The translations under genes were made by a program, and so were the position numbers. Of a stretch of 59,652 nt of DNA, positions 16,746-25,110 are shown in pieces. Position 1 is the stretch's first letter. Each line of letters starts with the position of its first letter. The stretch is taken from positions 1 to 59,652 of the forward strand of contig JAUNKF010000020.1 in NCBI GenBank assembly GCA_030532895.1, written 5' to 3'. The notes beneath the pieces were generated by a model, which was given only the letters and a program-made list of their open reading frames with translations, was not told the DNA's origin and did no database searches. This DNA comes from Lautropia sp. Its GTDB lineage: Bacteria > Pseudomonadota > Gammaproteobacteria > Burkholderiales > Burkholderiaceae_E.

Positions 16746-17692
16746 CGATCTTCCTGTCAGCCGTGCTGAAAGAGCTGCGCCTGCTGGGCCGAGACCGGCA
16801 CGGCCTGATCGTGCTGTTCGTGATGCCGATGGCGTTCATGCTGATCATGTCGGTCGCGCTGAGCAAGGATTCTTCCCCCCAGCAGGATGCCCGGCTCGTG
16901 CTGACGGGCCAGCCACACACCCGGAAGGATTCGGCACCGATCGACACCTGGCAGGCACGAGGCCCCCAGGTGGCGTGCGCCAAACCAGGCGATGCGATGC
17001 CCCCCTTCCCGTCAGCGAATGATGAGACCCATCTGCAACACGGCGGTGACATGCCCCGGCCCACCTCGGTGCAACACAGCATGCCCGCCTGGCTGATTTT
17101 CGGGATGTTCTTCATCCTGATCCCGATCTCCAACGTGATCGTGGCGGAGCGGCAGACGCACACCCTGACCCGTCTCAGGATGGCACAGGCACCAGCCGGC
17201 ATCCTGCTGGCTGCGAAAATGCTGCCCTATTTCCTGATCACCCAGATCCAGTTCCTCGGCATGATCCTGCTGGGCAAATACTTGTTGCCACTGCTGAACC
17301 GTGAAGCCTTCGAGCTGACCGGGAGCTTCTGGCCCTACGCGCTGCTCTGGAGCGCGATCAGTCTGGCGGCGCTGGGCTATGGCCTACTCGTGAGCCTGCT
17401 CGTCAAAAGCACCGAACAGGCCGTCGTGCTGGGTGGCGGCAGCCTCATCATCATGGCGGCACTGGGCGGCATCATGGTGCCCGCTCACGTGATGCCCGAC
17501 AGCATGCAGGCCGCGGCCCGGTTCTCACCCATGTCATGGGCACTGCGCGCCTTTCACGAACTGCTGCTGAACCAGGCGAGCTACGGTCAAGTCCATCACA
17601 AGATCATGCTGCTGGCACTCTTCGGCGGCCTGTGCCTCACCTTGGCCACCGTTCTCTACCAACGGCAGCTTCGCACGCAAGTGCGGGCTTGA
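16742..17692 (+). CDS. ABC-2 type exporter, permease
   Basis: 316 residues. One helix (about 21-39) is followed by a ~75-residue polar, presumably periplasmic segment, and then five more helices from about 118 onward, ending in the ABC-2 pattern GGIMVPAHVMPDSMQAAARF. It partners the upstream ATPase. The pair could export a drug, lipid or polysaccharide precursor; nothing adjacent decides this. The regions around 17695-17896 show no clear terminator. Confidence 0.85.
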   Translation: MTIFLSAVLKELRLLGRDRHGLIVLFVMPMAFMLIMSVALSKDSSPQQDARLVLTGQPHTRKDSAPIDTWQARGPQVACAKPGDAMPPFPSANDETHLQHGGDMPRPTSVQHSMPAWLIFGMFFILIPISNVIVAERQTHTLTRLRMAQAPAGILLAAKMLPYFLITQIQFLGMILLGKYLLPLLNREAFELTGSFWPYALLWSAISLAALGYGLLVSLLVKSTEQAVVLGGGSLIIMAALGGIMVPAHVMPDSMQAAARFSPMSWALRAFHELLLNQASYGQVHHKIMLLALFGGLCLTLATVLYQRQLRTQVRA

Positions 17693-17896
17693 ACGGCTGC
17701 TCACCGGGGGCCGGATCAGCCCAGCGAGTGCATCAACGGCTTGACGGCACCGGCGTGACGACACCCGCGGCCTTGTCCTGAACCAGGGCCGTCAACATGA
17801 TCCAGCACGCCCCATTCGTGGCGCCCGAGCACAGCCAGCATCCGAAGATGGGACAATGCGGGTCTGACATTGCAATCCAGACACCACAACGAGACC

Positions 17897-18991
17897 ATGC
17901 AGACACGAATCGCCACACCCCAGAACCCGGCCGACAGCATGCGGGTCGATGACACCCGCATGAAAACGGTTCGGCCCTTGATCACCCCGGCGCTGCTGCA
18001 GGAATGGCTGCCCGCGCCCCGCAGCGCCACCGATCTGGTCGAGTCGAGCCGGGCCGAGATCAGCCGGGTGCTGAGTGGCGAAGATGACCGCCTGCTCGTC
18101 GTGGTCGGCCCCTGTTCGATCCACGATCATGGTCAGGCGATGGACTATGCCCGTCAGCTGAAGGCACAAGCCGATCGGCTGAAGGACGATCTGCTGATCG
18201 TGATGCGCGTCTATTTCGAGAAGCCCCGCACCACCGTCGGCTGGAAGGGCTACATCAACGACCCGCGCATGGATGGCAGCTTTGCCATCAACGAGGGGCT
18301 GGAGCTGGCCCGCCAACTGCTGCTCGACATCCTGGCGCTCGACATGCCAGTGGGCACCGAGTTTCTGGATCTGCTCTCGCCCCAGTTCATCAGCGACCTG
18401 GTCAGCTGGGGGGCGATCGGCGCACGAACCACCGAAAGCCAGAGCCACAGGCAGCTGGCCAGTGGCCTCTCCTGCCCGGTAGGCTTCAAGAACGGTACCG
18501 ATGGCGGTGTGAAGGTGGCGGCCGATGCGATCCTCGCTGCCCAAGCCTCCCACGCCTTCATGGGCATGACCAAGATGGGTCAGGCCGCCATTTTCGAGAC
18601 CGACGGCAACCCCGCCTGCCACGTGATCCTGCGCGGCGGCAAGCAACCCAACTACAGTGCCGCCGATGTGCAGGCCGCCTGCGCCATCCTGAAGGCCAAT
18701 GGCCTGCGCGAACAGGTGATGATCGACTTCTCTCACGCCAACAGCAGCAAGCAGCATCAAAAGCAGATGGTGGTGGCCAAAGACGTGGCCGCCCAGCTCG
18801 CCGCCGGCGATCGTCGCATCACGGGCGTGATGATCGAAAGCCACCTGAATGAAGGCCGGCAGGACATCATCCCCGGCCAGCCGCTCGCCTATGGCGTGTC
18901 GGTGACGGACGCCTGCCTCAGCATGGCGCAGACGATCCCGACGCTGGAAAAACTTGCCGAAGCCGTCCGCGCGCGGCGGCAAGCAAGCTGA
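17897..18991 (+). CDS. 3-deoxy-7-phosphoheptulonate (DAHP) synthase, class I
   Basis: 364 residues, close to the 350-360 of the E. coli AroF/G/H enzymes. Visible motifs: VVVGPCSIHDHGQAM (residues ~72-86, metal-ligand Cys), KPRTTVGWKG, GARTTESQSHRQLASGLSCPVGFKNGTDG, DFSHANSSKQ and MIESHLNEG. It condenses phosphoenolpyruvate and erythrose-4-phosphate, the first step of aromatic amino-acid synthesis. Which end product inhibits it cannot be told. The ATG at 17897 is chosen for length; the frame is open nine codons more. Stands alone, convergent with the LysE-type gene at 19146. Confidence 0.94.
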   Translation: MQTRIATPQNPADSMRVDDTRMKTVRPLITPALLQEWLPAPRSATDLVESSRAEISRVLSGEDDRLLVVVGPCSIHDHGQAMDYARQLKAQADRLKDDLLIVMRVYFEKPRTTVGWKGYINDPRMDGSFAINEGLELARQLLLDILALDMPVGTEFLDLLSPQFISDLVSWGAIGARTTESQSHRQLASGLSCPVGFKNGTDGGVKVAADAILAAQASHAFMGMTKMGQAAIFETDGNPACHVILRGGKQPNYSAADVQAACAILKANGLREQVMIDFSHANSSKQHQKQMVVAKDVAAQLAAGDRRITGVMIESHLNEGRQDIIPGQPLAYGVSVTDACLSMAQTIPTLEKLAEAVRARRQAS

Positions 18992-19138
18992 GACGGTCGG
19001 CTCATCGCATCATGTACCAGAGGCTGCACCGAAGACAAGACACGGCCTCCGGACGGCCTGCTCCCAAGCAGACAGACGTTCCCGGCAGCACTTCCGCGCA
19101 GCACGCGGCCCCAAGCAGGAACAAATCCTCTTGGTCTA

Positions 19139-19148
19139 GAGCGTGTTA
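19139..19148 (-). repeat. Half copy of dispersed element (TAGAGCGTGT)
   Basis: The ten-base end sequence ACACGCTCTA, read on the minus strand here, recurs at 10628, 34929 and 58183, each time at an intergenic position. It differs by one base from the end ACACGCGCTA of the full elements. At this site it abuts the stop codon of the exporter gene. Confidence 0.4.
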
Positions 19149-19829
19149 TGCCGCAGACACCCACATTCTGATGGCAAAGCCGATGAACAGCAGCCCGACC
19201 AGGCCGGTGCCCACCAGCGCCAGCCGGCGTCGGGCCATGAAGGCATGCGCCAGCCGCTGGCCCGCAAAGATCAGCAGGTTCAGGTAGGTGAAGCTGATCA
19301 GTTGCAGGATCAGCGCCAGCACCGCAAAGGACAGCGCCGGATTCGGGTAGGCCGGATCGACGAACTGCACGAAGAAAGACAGGAAGAACAGAATGGCCTT
19401 CGGGTTGGTGAGGCTCAACAACAAGGCGCGCTTGAACACATGGCGCTCGATCCGGGGCATGTCCGGGTTGCCGCCAGTCTGCCCATCTTCAGCACCTGCA
19501 CCACTGCCGCTGTGTCTGGCAGCCAGCAGCCGTCCTTGCCGGACGGCCGAGCGCAACAGCCCCCAACCGATGTAGGCCAGATACACGCCCCCCACCAGCC
19601 GGATCGCATCGAACACTGGCGGATACAGCTTGAACAACGTGCCAGCCCCCAGAATGGTGGCCAGGATCAGGATGCCGTCACCCACGAGGATACCGGCAGC
19701 GGCCCGATAGCCAGCGGCCACACCCTGTCGCGCCGCCATCGCGAGGCAGAACATCGAATTCGGCCCCGGCAGCAGGATGACGGCCACCGTGCCGATCAGG
19801 TAGGTCGGAAGGTCTGTGATACCAAGCAT
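19146..19829 (-). CDS. LysE-family exporter, LeuE-like
   Basis: 227 residues, six predicted helices. LLPGPNSMFCLAMAARQGVAAGYRAA (about 20-45) carries the family GPN motif; LTNPKAILFFLSFFVQFVDP follows mid-protein. It resembles the leucine exporter LeuE more than RhtB, but the substrate is not proven. The ATG at 19829 fits the family N-terminus (MLGITDLPTYLIG). A longer frame reads through a hexamer repeat 22 bases upstream and would add an unlikely Cys-Thr string. Confidence 0.85.
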   Translation of the reverse strand: MLGITDLPTYLIGTVAVILLPGPNSMFCLAMAARQGVAAGYRAAAGILVGDGILILATILGAGTLFKLYPPVFDAIRLVGGVYLAYIGWGLLRSAVRQGRLLAARHSGSGAGAEDGQTGGNPDMPRIERHVFKRALLLSLTNPKAILFFLSFFVQFVDPAYPNPALSFAVLALILQLISFTYLNLLIFAGQRLAHAFMARRRLALVGTGLVGLLFIGFAIRMWVSAA

Positions 19830-19850
19830 GATGGAAATCAGCGCATGACA

Positions 19851-19876
19851 GGTGCAGGTGCAGGTGCAGGTGCAGG
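19851..19876. repeat. Simple sequence repeat (GGTGCA)4.3 ahead of leuE-like gene
   Basis: Four full and one partial hexamer lie 22-47 bases upstream of the exporter start codon, inside the promoter/leader zone. A change of unit number would alter promoter-to-start spacing in steps of 6 bases but not a reading frame. Confidence 0.75.
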
Positions 19877-20001
19877 ACAGTATGCCGCGTTCTGGCGGCC
19901 AAGTCTGGCACGCCGCATGTTGTCGTGCCACCGGTCTGCGGCTGGCGCAGCCATGATCCGAGCACGACCCGTTCGACCAGAGCCAGATAACGACATGGCA
20001 T

Positions 20002-21540
20002 TCACGGCGCTTGCCTCGACGCGTCGACCGCCCCGCGTCGACCGCGCCATGCCTTCACCAGCAGCGCCAGCATCGCGATCACGGCTGGCAGCGCCAGCAC
20101 CGAGAGGATCTGCTCGAAGCTCAGGTTCTGCGCCACCAGCCAGGCCACCAGAAAGGAGCCGGCAATGCCCCCAAAGCGGCCGATGCCCAGCATCCAGGAC
20201 ACGCCTGTGGCCCGGCCCCGCGTCGGATAGAAGGCCGCCGCCAGCGCCGGCATCGAGGCTTGAGCCGCGTTCATCACGATGCCGGCCGCAAACACGATCA
20301 CCATCAGCCAGCCTAGTTGCCCGGCTGCCTGCCCGATGCCCCAGACCGACACGGCCGTCAGCCCATAGCCCAGCGCGATCACATGGTTGGCGTCGTAGCG
20401 ATCCATCAGCCAGCCCAGCAACACCGCTGCCACCCCACCCAGCGGGAAGATGGCCGTGATCAGCGTGGCATGCCGTGGCTGCATGCCGATCTCCTTGAAA
20501 AGCACCGGCATCCAGTTGATCAGCGAGTAGAACACCACCAGCCCCATGAAATAGGCGATCCACAGCATCAGCGAACCGAGCCTGTGCGTGGGCGAAAACA
20601 GGGTGCCGATGCTGCCAGCCAGACTGCCCTGCTTTGCGCCCGTCTCACGCGCGCTCGATGATACGGTCGAAGCCGGAGACGGCATGCCCCCGCCCGTCAA
20701 CGGGTTTGATGCCGCTACCTCTATACCCGCCGCACCGACAGCACGCCCCGCTACCAAGGGCTGTGAAAGCGCTGCACCCTCCGTCGTGCGGGCAGGAGCC
20801 CCTGCCATGCCCGACAGGGGCGAGGCAGCGGCTACACCCAAATCGGCATCCGCCATCCCATCGGCACCCAGCCGTTTCAGCACCGCCCGGATGCGCCCGG
20901 CCGGCCAGCCCTGCGCCACCATGTAGCGCAAGGATTCGGGCAACAGCCATAGCAAGGCCACGACCAGCACCAGCGGCAACACCCCGCCCAACAGCATCAC
21001 ACTGCGCCAGCCCCATGCCGGCATCATCCAGGCCGCCAGAAAGCCGCCGCAGGAAGCGCCCAACGGAAAGCCGCAGAACATCGCATTCGTGATCAGCGAG
21101 CGCTGGCGGGCGGGGGAGTATTCGCTGATCAGCGTGACCGCATTGGGCATCGCAGCCCCCAGGCCCAGACCGGTCAGAAAGCGCAACCAGGTCAGCCCCT
21201 GCAAATCGGTGGCAAAGGCCGAGGCCAGACTGCCCAGACCAAAAATCAGCACCGACAGCACCAGCACACGTTTGCGGCCAAAGCGGTCGGCCAACGGCCC
21301 GCTGGAGAGCGCACCGGCCGCCAGCCCGAAAAGCGCGGCACTCAGCACCGGTGCCAGCGCGGGCTTCGAGACGCCCCATTCCTGAATCAGCGAAGGTGCC
21401 ACATAGCCGATGGCGGCCGTGTCAAAGCCATCCAGCAGCACGATCAGAAAACACAAAAAGAAAATCACCCACTGATACGGGCCGAAAGGACGCTCGTCCA
21501 GCCACGTCTGCACATCGACCTGGCTACCCTGCTCTGCCAT
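20002..21540 (-). CDS. MFS transporter, aromatic acid:H+ symporter (AAHS) type
   Basis: 512 residues with 12 helices. The helix-1 motif LLDGFDTAAIGYVAPSL and the loop 2-3 motif GPLADRFGRKR are those of the PcaK/BenK/MhpT group, which import protocatechuate, 4-hydroxybenzoate or phenylpropionates. The loop between helices 6 and 7 is unusually long (about residues 205-310) and rich in Ala, Gly and Ser. The ATG at 21540 has GGGAG nine bases upstream. It is transcribed away from the riboswitch operon; no ring-cleavage genes are adjacent, though BenE lies 15 kb off. Confidence 0.85.
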   Translation of the reverse strand: MAEQGSQVDVQTWLDERPFGPYQWVIFFLCFLIVLLDGFDTAAIGYVAPSLIQEWGVSKPALAPVLSAALFGLAAGALSSGPLADRFGRKRVLVLSVLIFGLGSLASAFATDLQGLTWLRFLTGLGLGAAMPNAVTLISEYSPARQRSLITNAMFCGFPLGASCGGFLAAWMMPAWGWRSVMLLGGVLPLVLVVALLWLLPESLRYMVAQGWPAGRIRAVLKRLGADGMADADLGVAAASPLSGMAGAPARTTEGAALSQPLVAGRAVGAAGIEVAASNPLTGGGMPSPASTVSSSARETGAKQGSLAGSIGTLFSPTHRLGSLMLWIAYFMGLVVFYSLINWMPVLFKEIGMQPRHATLITAIFPLGGVAAVLLGWLMDRYDANHVIALGYGLTAVSVWGIGQAAGQLGWLMVIVFAAGIVMNAAQASMPALAAAFYPTRGRATGVSWMLGIGRFGGIAGSFLVAWLVAQNLSFEQILSVLALPAVIAMLALLVKAWRGRRGAVDASRQAP

Positions 21541-21618
21541 ATACGCCTGCTCCCGTCATGATCCAGCGACGGCCAAAAAGCGCTCATTATGACGGAAGCC
21601 CGGAAAGCACCTTGCACC

Positions 21619-21647
21619 TTGACGAAGATTTCACTTTGTGACTAAAT
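21619..21647 (+). promoter_or_regulatory. Candidate sigma-70 promoter for the riboswitch operon
   Basis: TTGACG (21619-21624), a 17-base spacer and CTAAAT (21642-21647) with an extended TG one base ahead of it. A start about seven bases later would fall at 21654, two bases before the first stem of the cobalamin riboswitch begins, which supports the call. Confidence 0.55.
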
Positions 21648-21655
21648 CCTGCTCA

Positions 21656-21939
21656 GCTTTGGTTCTGCCGAAGGATCAGCAAGCCTCCCCAAGCCTTGTG
21701 GCCCCAGCTCATGGGCACCGCAAGACCGCTTCAGCGGGCGTTTGCCCCTTCTCGCATCAGGGAATCCAGCCCGTTGATCCAGCATCAACATCGAAATGGA
21801 ACTGCCCCCGCAACTGTAGGCCCGGAGCCTGCTTTCCATCAGCCACTGAATCGTGTTCGCTTCGCCCCCAGGCCGGACGAACCCCATTCGGGAAGGCGAA
21901 AGCAGGCGATGAACGGTCAGTCAGGAGACCTGCCAAAGC
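21656..21939 (+). promoter_or_regulatory. Cobalamin (adenosylcobalamin-type) riboswitch
   Basis: Conserved blocks occur in the right order: CAGGGAATCC (21758-21767), ACTGCCCCCGCAACTGTA (21801-21818), GCCACTG (21842-21848) and the B12 box AGTCAGGAGACCTGCC (21919-21934). The ends pair as stem P1, GCTTTGG (21656-21662) with CCAAAGC (21933-21939). At about 284 nt it is longer than most, with an extra peripheral arm at 21690-21757. A small hairpin follows (GCCGG 21954-21958 with CCGGC 21967-21971) directly ahead of AAGGAAG, so control is probably by hiding the ribosome site of the downstream gene when B12 is bound. Confidence 0.93.
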
Positions 21940-21981
21940 CCATTTTGTTCATGGCCGGCGGGGTGTCCGGCAAAGGAAGCG

Positions 21982-22992
21982 ATGATGATGCGACAAATCG
22001 CCACGGCCATCCTGCTGGCCCTTGGCACCACGGTGGCTCAGGCCACCGACTACCCGCTACAGATTGAAAACTGCGGCTACACGCTCGACTTTGCCCAAGC
22101 GCCAACCTCGGCCGTCACGGTCGGCCAGGCCGGCACCGAAATGCTCTATGCGCTGGGGCTGGGCGACAAGGTGGCAGGCACAGCCGTCTGGTTCAACCCG
22201 GTGCTGCCGCAATACAAGGCCATCAACGACAAGGTGCCCCGTCTGGCGGACAACGACCCGAGTTTCGAGGCCGTCATCGGCAAGCGCCCGCAACTCGTGG
22301 TCACGCAATTCGAATGGCATATCGGCAAGGAAGGGCTGGTCGGCACCCGCGAGCAGTTTCATGACCTGAAGATTCCCACCTACATCATGCCCTCCGATTG
22401 CGAAGGCAAGGACAATCTGGTCGGCGCCGACGGCACACGCACAGCCCCTTACGACATCGCGGCACTTTACAAGAGCGTGACGCAACTGGCCAGGATCTTC
22501 AACGTGGAAGCCGAAGGCGAAAAACTCGTGGACAGCCTGAAGACACGTCAGGCCAAGGCGACGGCCGAGGTGAAAGCCGCCCAGGTCAAAGACCTGTCGG
22601 CCGTCGTCTGGTTCTCCAGTGCCGACATCGCGCTCGACCCCTATGTGGCGGGCGAACAGGGCGTGGCCGGCTACATGCTGCGTGAGCTGGGCTTACGCAA
22701 CGTGATCGACTCGGCCGAAGAGTGGCCCACCGTCGGCTGGGAAAAGATCGCCAAGGCCAACCCCACCGTCGTCATCATCGCGCGGATGGATCGTCGCCGT
22801 TTTCCAGCTGATGATTATCAGAAGAAACTCGAATTTCTGAAAAATGATCCGGTCACGAAGCACATGGATGCGGTCAAGCACGACCGCATCGCCATCGTGG
22901 ATGCCGACGCGCTGCAAGCCTCGATCCGCATCGCCGATGGCATGGAGCAGATTGCCGAGACGGTGAAGAAGATTCAGGCCACGAAGCCTTGA
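21982..22992 (+). CDS. ABC importer periplasmic binding protein, corrinoid/metal-chelate type
   Basis: 336 residues with a signal peptide (hydrophobic QIATAILLALGTTVAQA, cleavage near residue 21) and no lipobox. The PBP2/FecB-like fold is seen in VTVGQAGTEMLYALGLGDKVAGTA and the C-terminal ANPTVVIIARMDRRRFPADD. Sequence style is nearer to longer FecB-type proteins (IENCGYTLDF) than to short BtuF, so the ligand may be cobalamin, cobinamide or another chelate. The riboswitch upstream argues for a corrinoid. Three ATGs at 21982, 21985 and 21988 follow AAGGAAG; the first is listed. Confidence 0.85.
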   Translation: MMMRQIATAILLALGTTVAQATDYPLQIENCGYTLDFAQAPTSAVTVGQAGTEMLYALGLGDKVAGTAVWFNPVLPQYKAINDKVPRLADNDPSFEAVIGKRPQLVVTQFEWHIGKEGLVGTREQFHDLKIPTYIMPSDCEGKDNLVGADGTRTAPYDIAALYKSVTQLARIFNVEAEGEKLVDSLKTRQAKATAEVKAAQVKDLSAVVWFSSADIALDPYVAGEQGVAGYMLRELGLRNVIDSAEEWPTVGWEKIAKANPTVVIIARMDRRRFPADDYQKKLEFLKNDPVTKHMDAVKHDRIAIVDADALQASIRIADGMEQIAETVKKIQATKP

Positions 22993-23152
22993 TCACACGG
23001 GGCGGCCATCCATGGCCGCCCGCCGATCAAACACACACGGCGCGCGGTGGGCGCGGTTTGCCTGCGCTTCACCGATCCAGCGCACGGCAGCTGCTGCTCA
23101 AGCGCCCAGAAGCCTGTCAAAGCCTTTCATCTTTCACACCGAAACGGCCCAT

Positions 23153-24199
23153 ATGACCAGACAGACGCCTCTCGTCCACCTTCAGACCGTGCTCTTCGGT
23201 TTGGCGGCCCTCTGCCTGCTGACGGTCGCCATCGTGCTCGGCACGGCCATTGGCGAGACCTCGATTCCCGTCGGCACCGTACACGATGTGCTGAGCAATC
23301 ATCTGTTCGGCACCCCGCACCCGGTGGAACCGCTGGATGATGGCATCGTCTGGAATTACCGCTTCACACGCGCGATCGTGGCTGCGGCCTGTGGCGCAGG
23401 GCTGGCGGTGTCGGGCGTGGTTCTGCAAACGTTGTTGCGCAATGCGCTGGCCGATCCCTATCTGCTCGGCATCTCGGCAGGCGCCTCGACGGGCGCCGTG
23501 CTGGTGACGGTGGCCGGCCTGGGTGCGGGCGCCGTCTCGATGAGCGCGGGCGCCTTTCTGGGCGCACTCACCGCCTTTGCGCTGGTGAGCCTGCTGGCAC
23601 AGGCCGCCGGCGGTGGCGGACTTCGGCATGGCGGACAGATCGTGCTGGCCGGCATCGCCGGCTCACAGCTTTTCAATGCGCTGACCTCGCTGATCATCAC
23701 CACCTCCGGCAGCGCCGAGCAGGCCCGGGGCATCCTGTTCTGGCTGCTCGGCAACCTGAGTGGCGTGCGCTGGGAGGCGGTGGGGCTGACGACCAGCGTG
23801 GCCGCCATCGGCGTGAGTCTGTGCTGCCTTCATGCACGCGCTCTGGATGCCTTTTTGTTTGGCACCGAATCGGCTGCCTCGATGGGCATACCCGTTCGGC
23901 GCACCCAAACGGTGTTGTTGCTCACGGCCGCCCTGATCACGGCGGTGATGGTCTCCGTCGTCGGTGCCATCGGTTTCGTGGGCCTCGTCATCCCCCACAT
24001 CACGCGCATGCTGGTGGGCGTGCGTCACCGCCGTTTGTTGCCCGCCAGCGCGCTGATCGGCGCCATCTTCCTGATTGCGGCTGATGTCCTTTCGCGCACG
24101 ATGATCCAGGGGCAGGTCGTGCCCATCGGCGTCGTCACAGCCCTGGTGGGCGCCCCGGCCTTCGCACTGATCCTGCTCAAAAGCCGGAGGCACGCCTGA
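23153..24199 (+). CDS. ABC importer permease, FecCD/BtuC type
   Basis: 348 residues with about ten transmembrane helices. Family motifs include GAGLAVSGVVLQTLLRNALADPYLLGISAGAS (read as GAGLAVSGVVLQ then LADPYLLG) and VVGAIGFVGLVIPHITRMLVG. It forms the inner-membrane channel of the B12-class importer with the binding protein upstream and the ATPase downstream, whose ATG shares a base with this stop codon. The ATG at 23153 begins the conserved region; the 160-bp gap to the upstream gene has no terminator I can see, so one operon is likely. Confidence 0.92.
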   Translation: MTRQTPLVHLQTVLFGLAALCLLTVAIVLGTAIGETSIPVGTVHDVLSNHLFGTPHPVEPLDDGIVWNYRFTRAIVAAACGAGLAVSGVVLQTLLRNALADPYLLGISAGASTGAVLVTVAGLGAGAVSMSAGAFLGALTAFALVSLLAQAAGGGGLRHGGQIVLAGIAGSQLFNALTSLIITTSGSAEQARGILFWLLGNLSGVRWEAVGLTTSVAAIGVSLCCLHARALDAFLFGTESAASMGIPVRRTQTVLLLTAALITAVMVSVVGAIGFVGLVIPHITRMLVGVRHRRLLPASALIGAIFLIAADVLSRTMIQGQVVPIGVVTALVGAPAFALILLKSRRHA

Positions 24200-25014
24200 T
24201 GACGGAAATGACACAGCCGGTGCTTCAGGTCCAGCCGACGACACAACCGGTGCTGCAGACACGTCAGGTGAGCTGGCATGCCCGCCAGAAGCCCATCGTG
24301 CAGGATGTATCGGTGAGCGTGATGGCCGGCGAAACGCTCGGCCTGATCGGCCCGAATGGCTCGGGCAAATCCACGCTGTTGCGCCTCTTGGCCGGGTTGC
24401 TCACGCCCAGCCAGGGCGACGTGCTGATCCACGACCAGCCCATGAAGCACCTGCGCCGGCGCATGCTCGCACAGCAATTGGCGCTGGTCTCGCAATCGGC
24501 CGAGACGCAAGAAGCCATCACCGTGCAGGATGCGGTGGAGCTGGGGCGCACGCCGTGGCTCTCTGCCCTGCAAAGCTGGTCTGACAAGGATGACCGGATC
24601 GTGCAAGACGCCTTGCACGCCGTGGGCATGCAGGACAGAGGCGCCCAAGTCTGGCACCAGCTCTCAGGCGGCGAACGCCAGCGCGTGCACATCGCGCGCG
24701 CACTGGCGCAGCAGACACCGATCCTGCTACTTGATGAGCCAACAAATCACCTGGATATTCATCACCAGCTGGGGCTGATGCAGCTCGTCCGGCAGTTGCC
24801 CGGTACCAAAGTGATGGCCATTCACGATCTGAATCAGGCGCTGTTGTGCGACCGGCTGCTCGTGATGCACGAGGGCCGTCTGATTGCCGAAGGTGAACCA
24901 ACTTCGATCCTGCAACCCGAGCTGCTGCAACAAGTGTTCCGCGTGGCCGTCCACGAGCTGATCGACCCCGCCGACGGCACGCGCGTACTGCGCTTTTTGC
25001 CTTGCAAGCCTTGA
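24199..25014 (+). CDS. ABC importer ATP-binding protein, BtuD/FecE type
   Basis: 271 residues. Walker A GPNGSGKSTL (~residue 51), Q-loop LALVSQSAETQ, signature LSGGERQRVHIARAL, Walker B ILLLDEPTNHLD and switch His in MAIHDLNQAL are all intact. The first ~20 residues repeat QPVLQ and vary from the family. It drives the FecCD permease that precedes it (TGATG stop/start overlap) and so completes a binding protein-permease-ATPase set under the cobalamin riboswitch. No TonB-dependent outer-membrane receptor (BtuB) is in the window. Confidence 0.92.
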   Translation: MTEMTQPVLQVQPTTQPVLQTRQVSWHARQKPIVQDVSVSVMAGETLGLIGPNGSGKSTLLRLLAGLLTPSQGDVLIHDQPMKHLRRRMLAQQLALVSQSAETQEAITVQDAVELGRTPWLSALQSWSDKDDRIVQDALHAVGMQDRGAQVWHQLSGGERQRVHIARALAQQTPILLLDEPTNHLDIHHQLGLMQLVRQLPGTKVMAIHDLNQALLCDRLLVMHEGRLIAEGEPTSILQPELLQQVFRVAVHELIDPADGTRVLRFLPCKP

Positions 25015-25110
25015 CCCCCAAACCCCTGATCGGCGCTTGATTTTTCCGGTAGCCCCTACCATATCCGGTTGGGAAAGCACAATCGCACGCACGCGCGACA
25101 AGGAAGACTC

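Noticed and set aside
19830-19931. Longer start for the LeuE-like exporter
   Set aside because: The extension translates the hexamer repeat into a Cys-Thr string and has no family match; the ATG at 19829 fits the family N-terminus.
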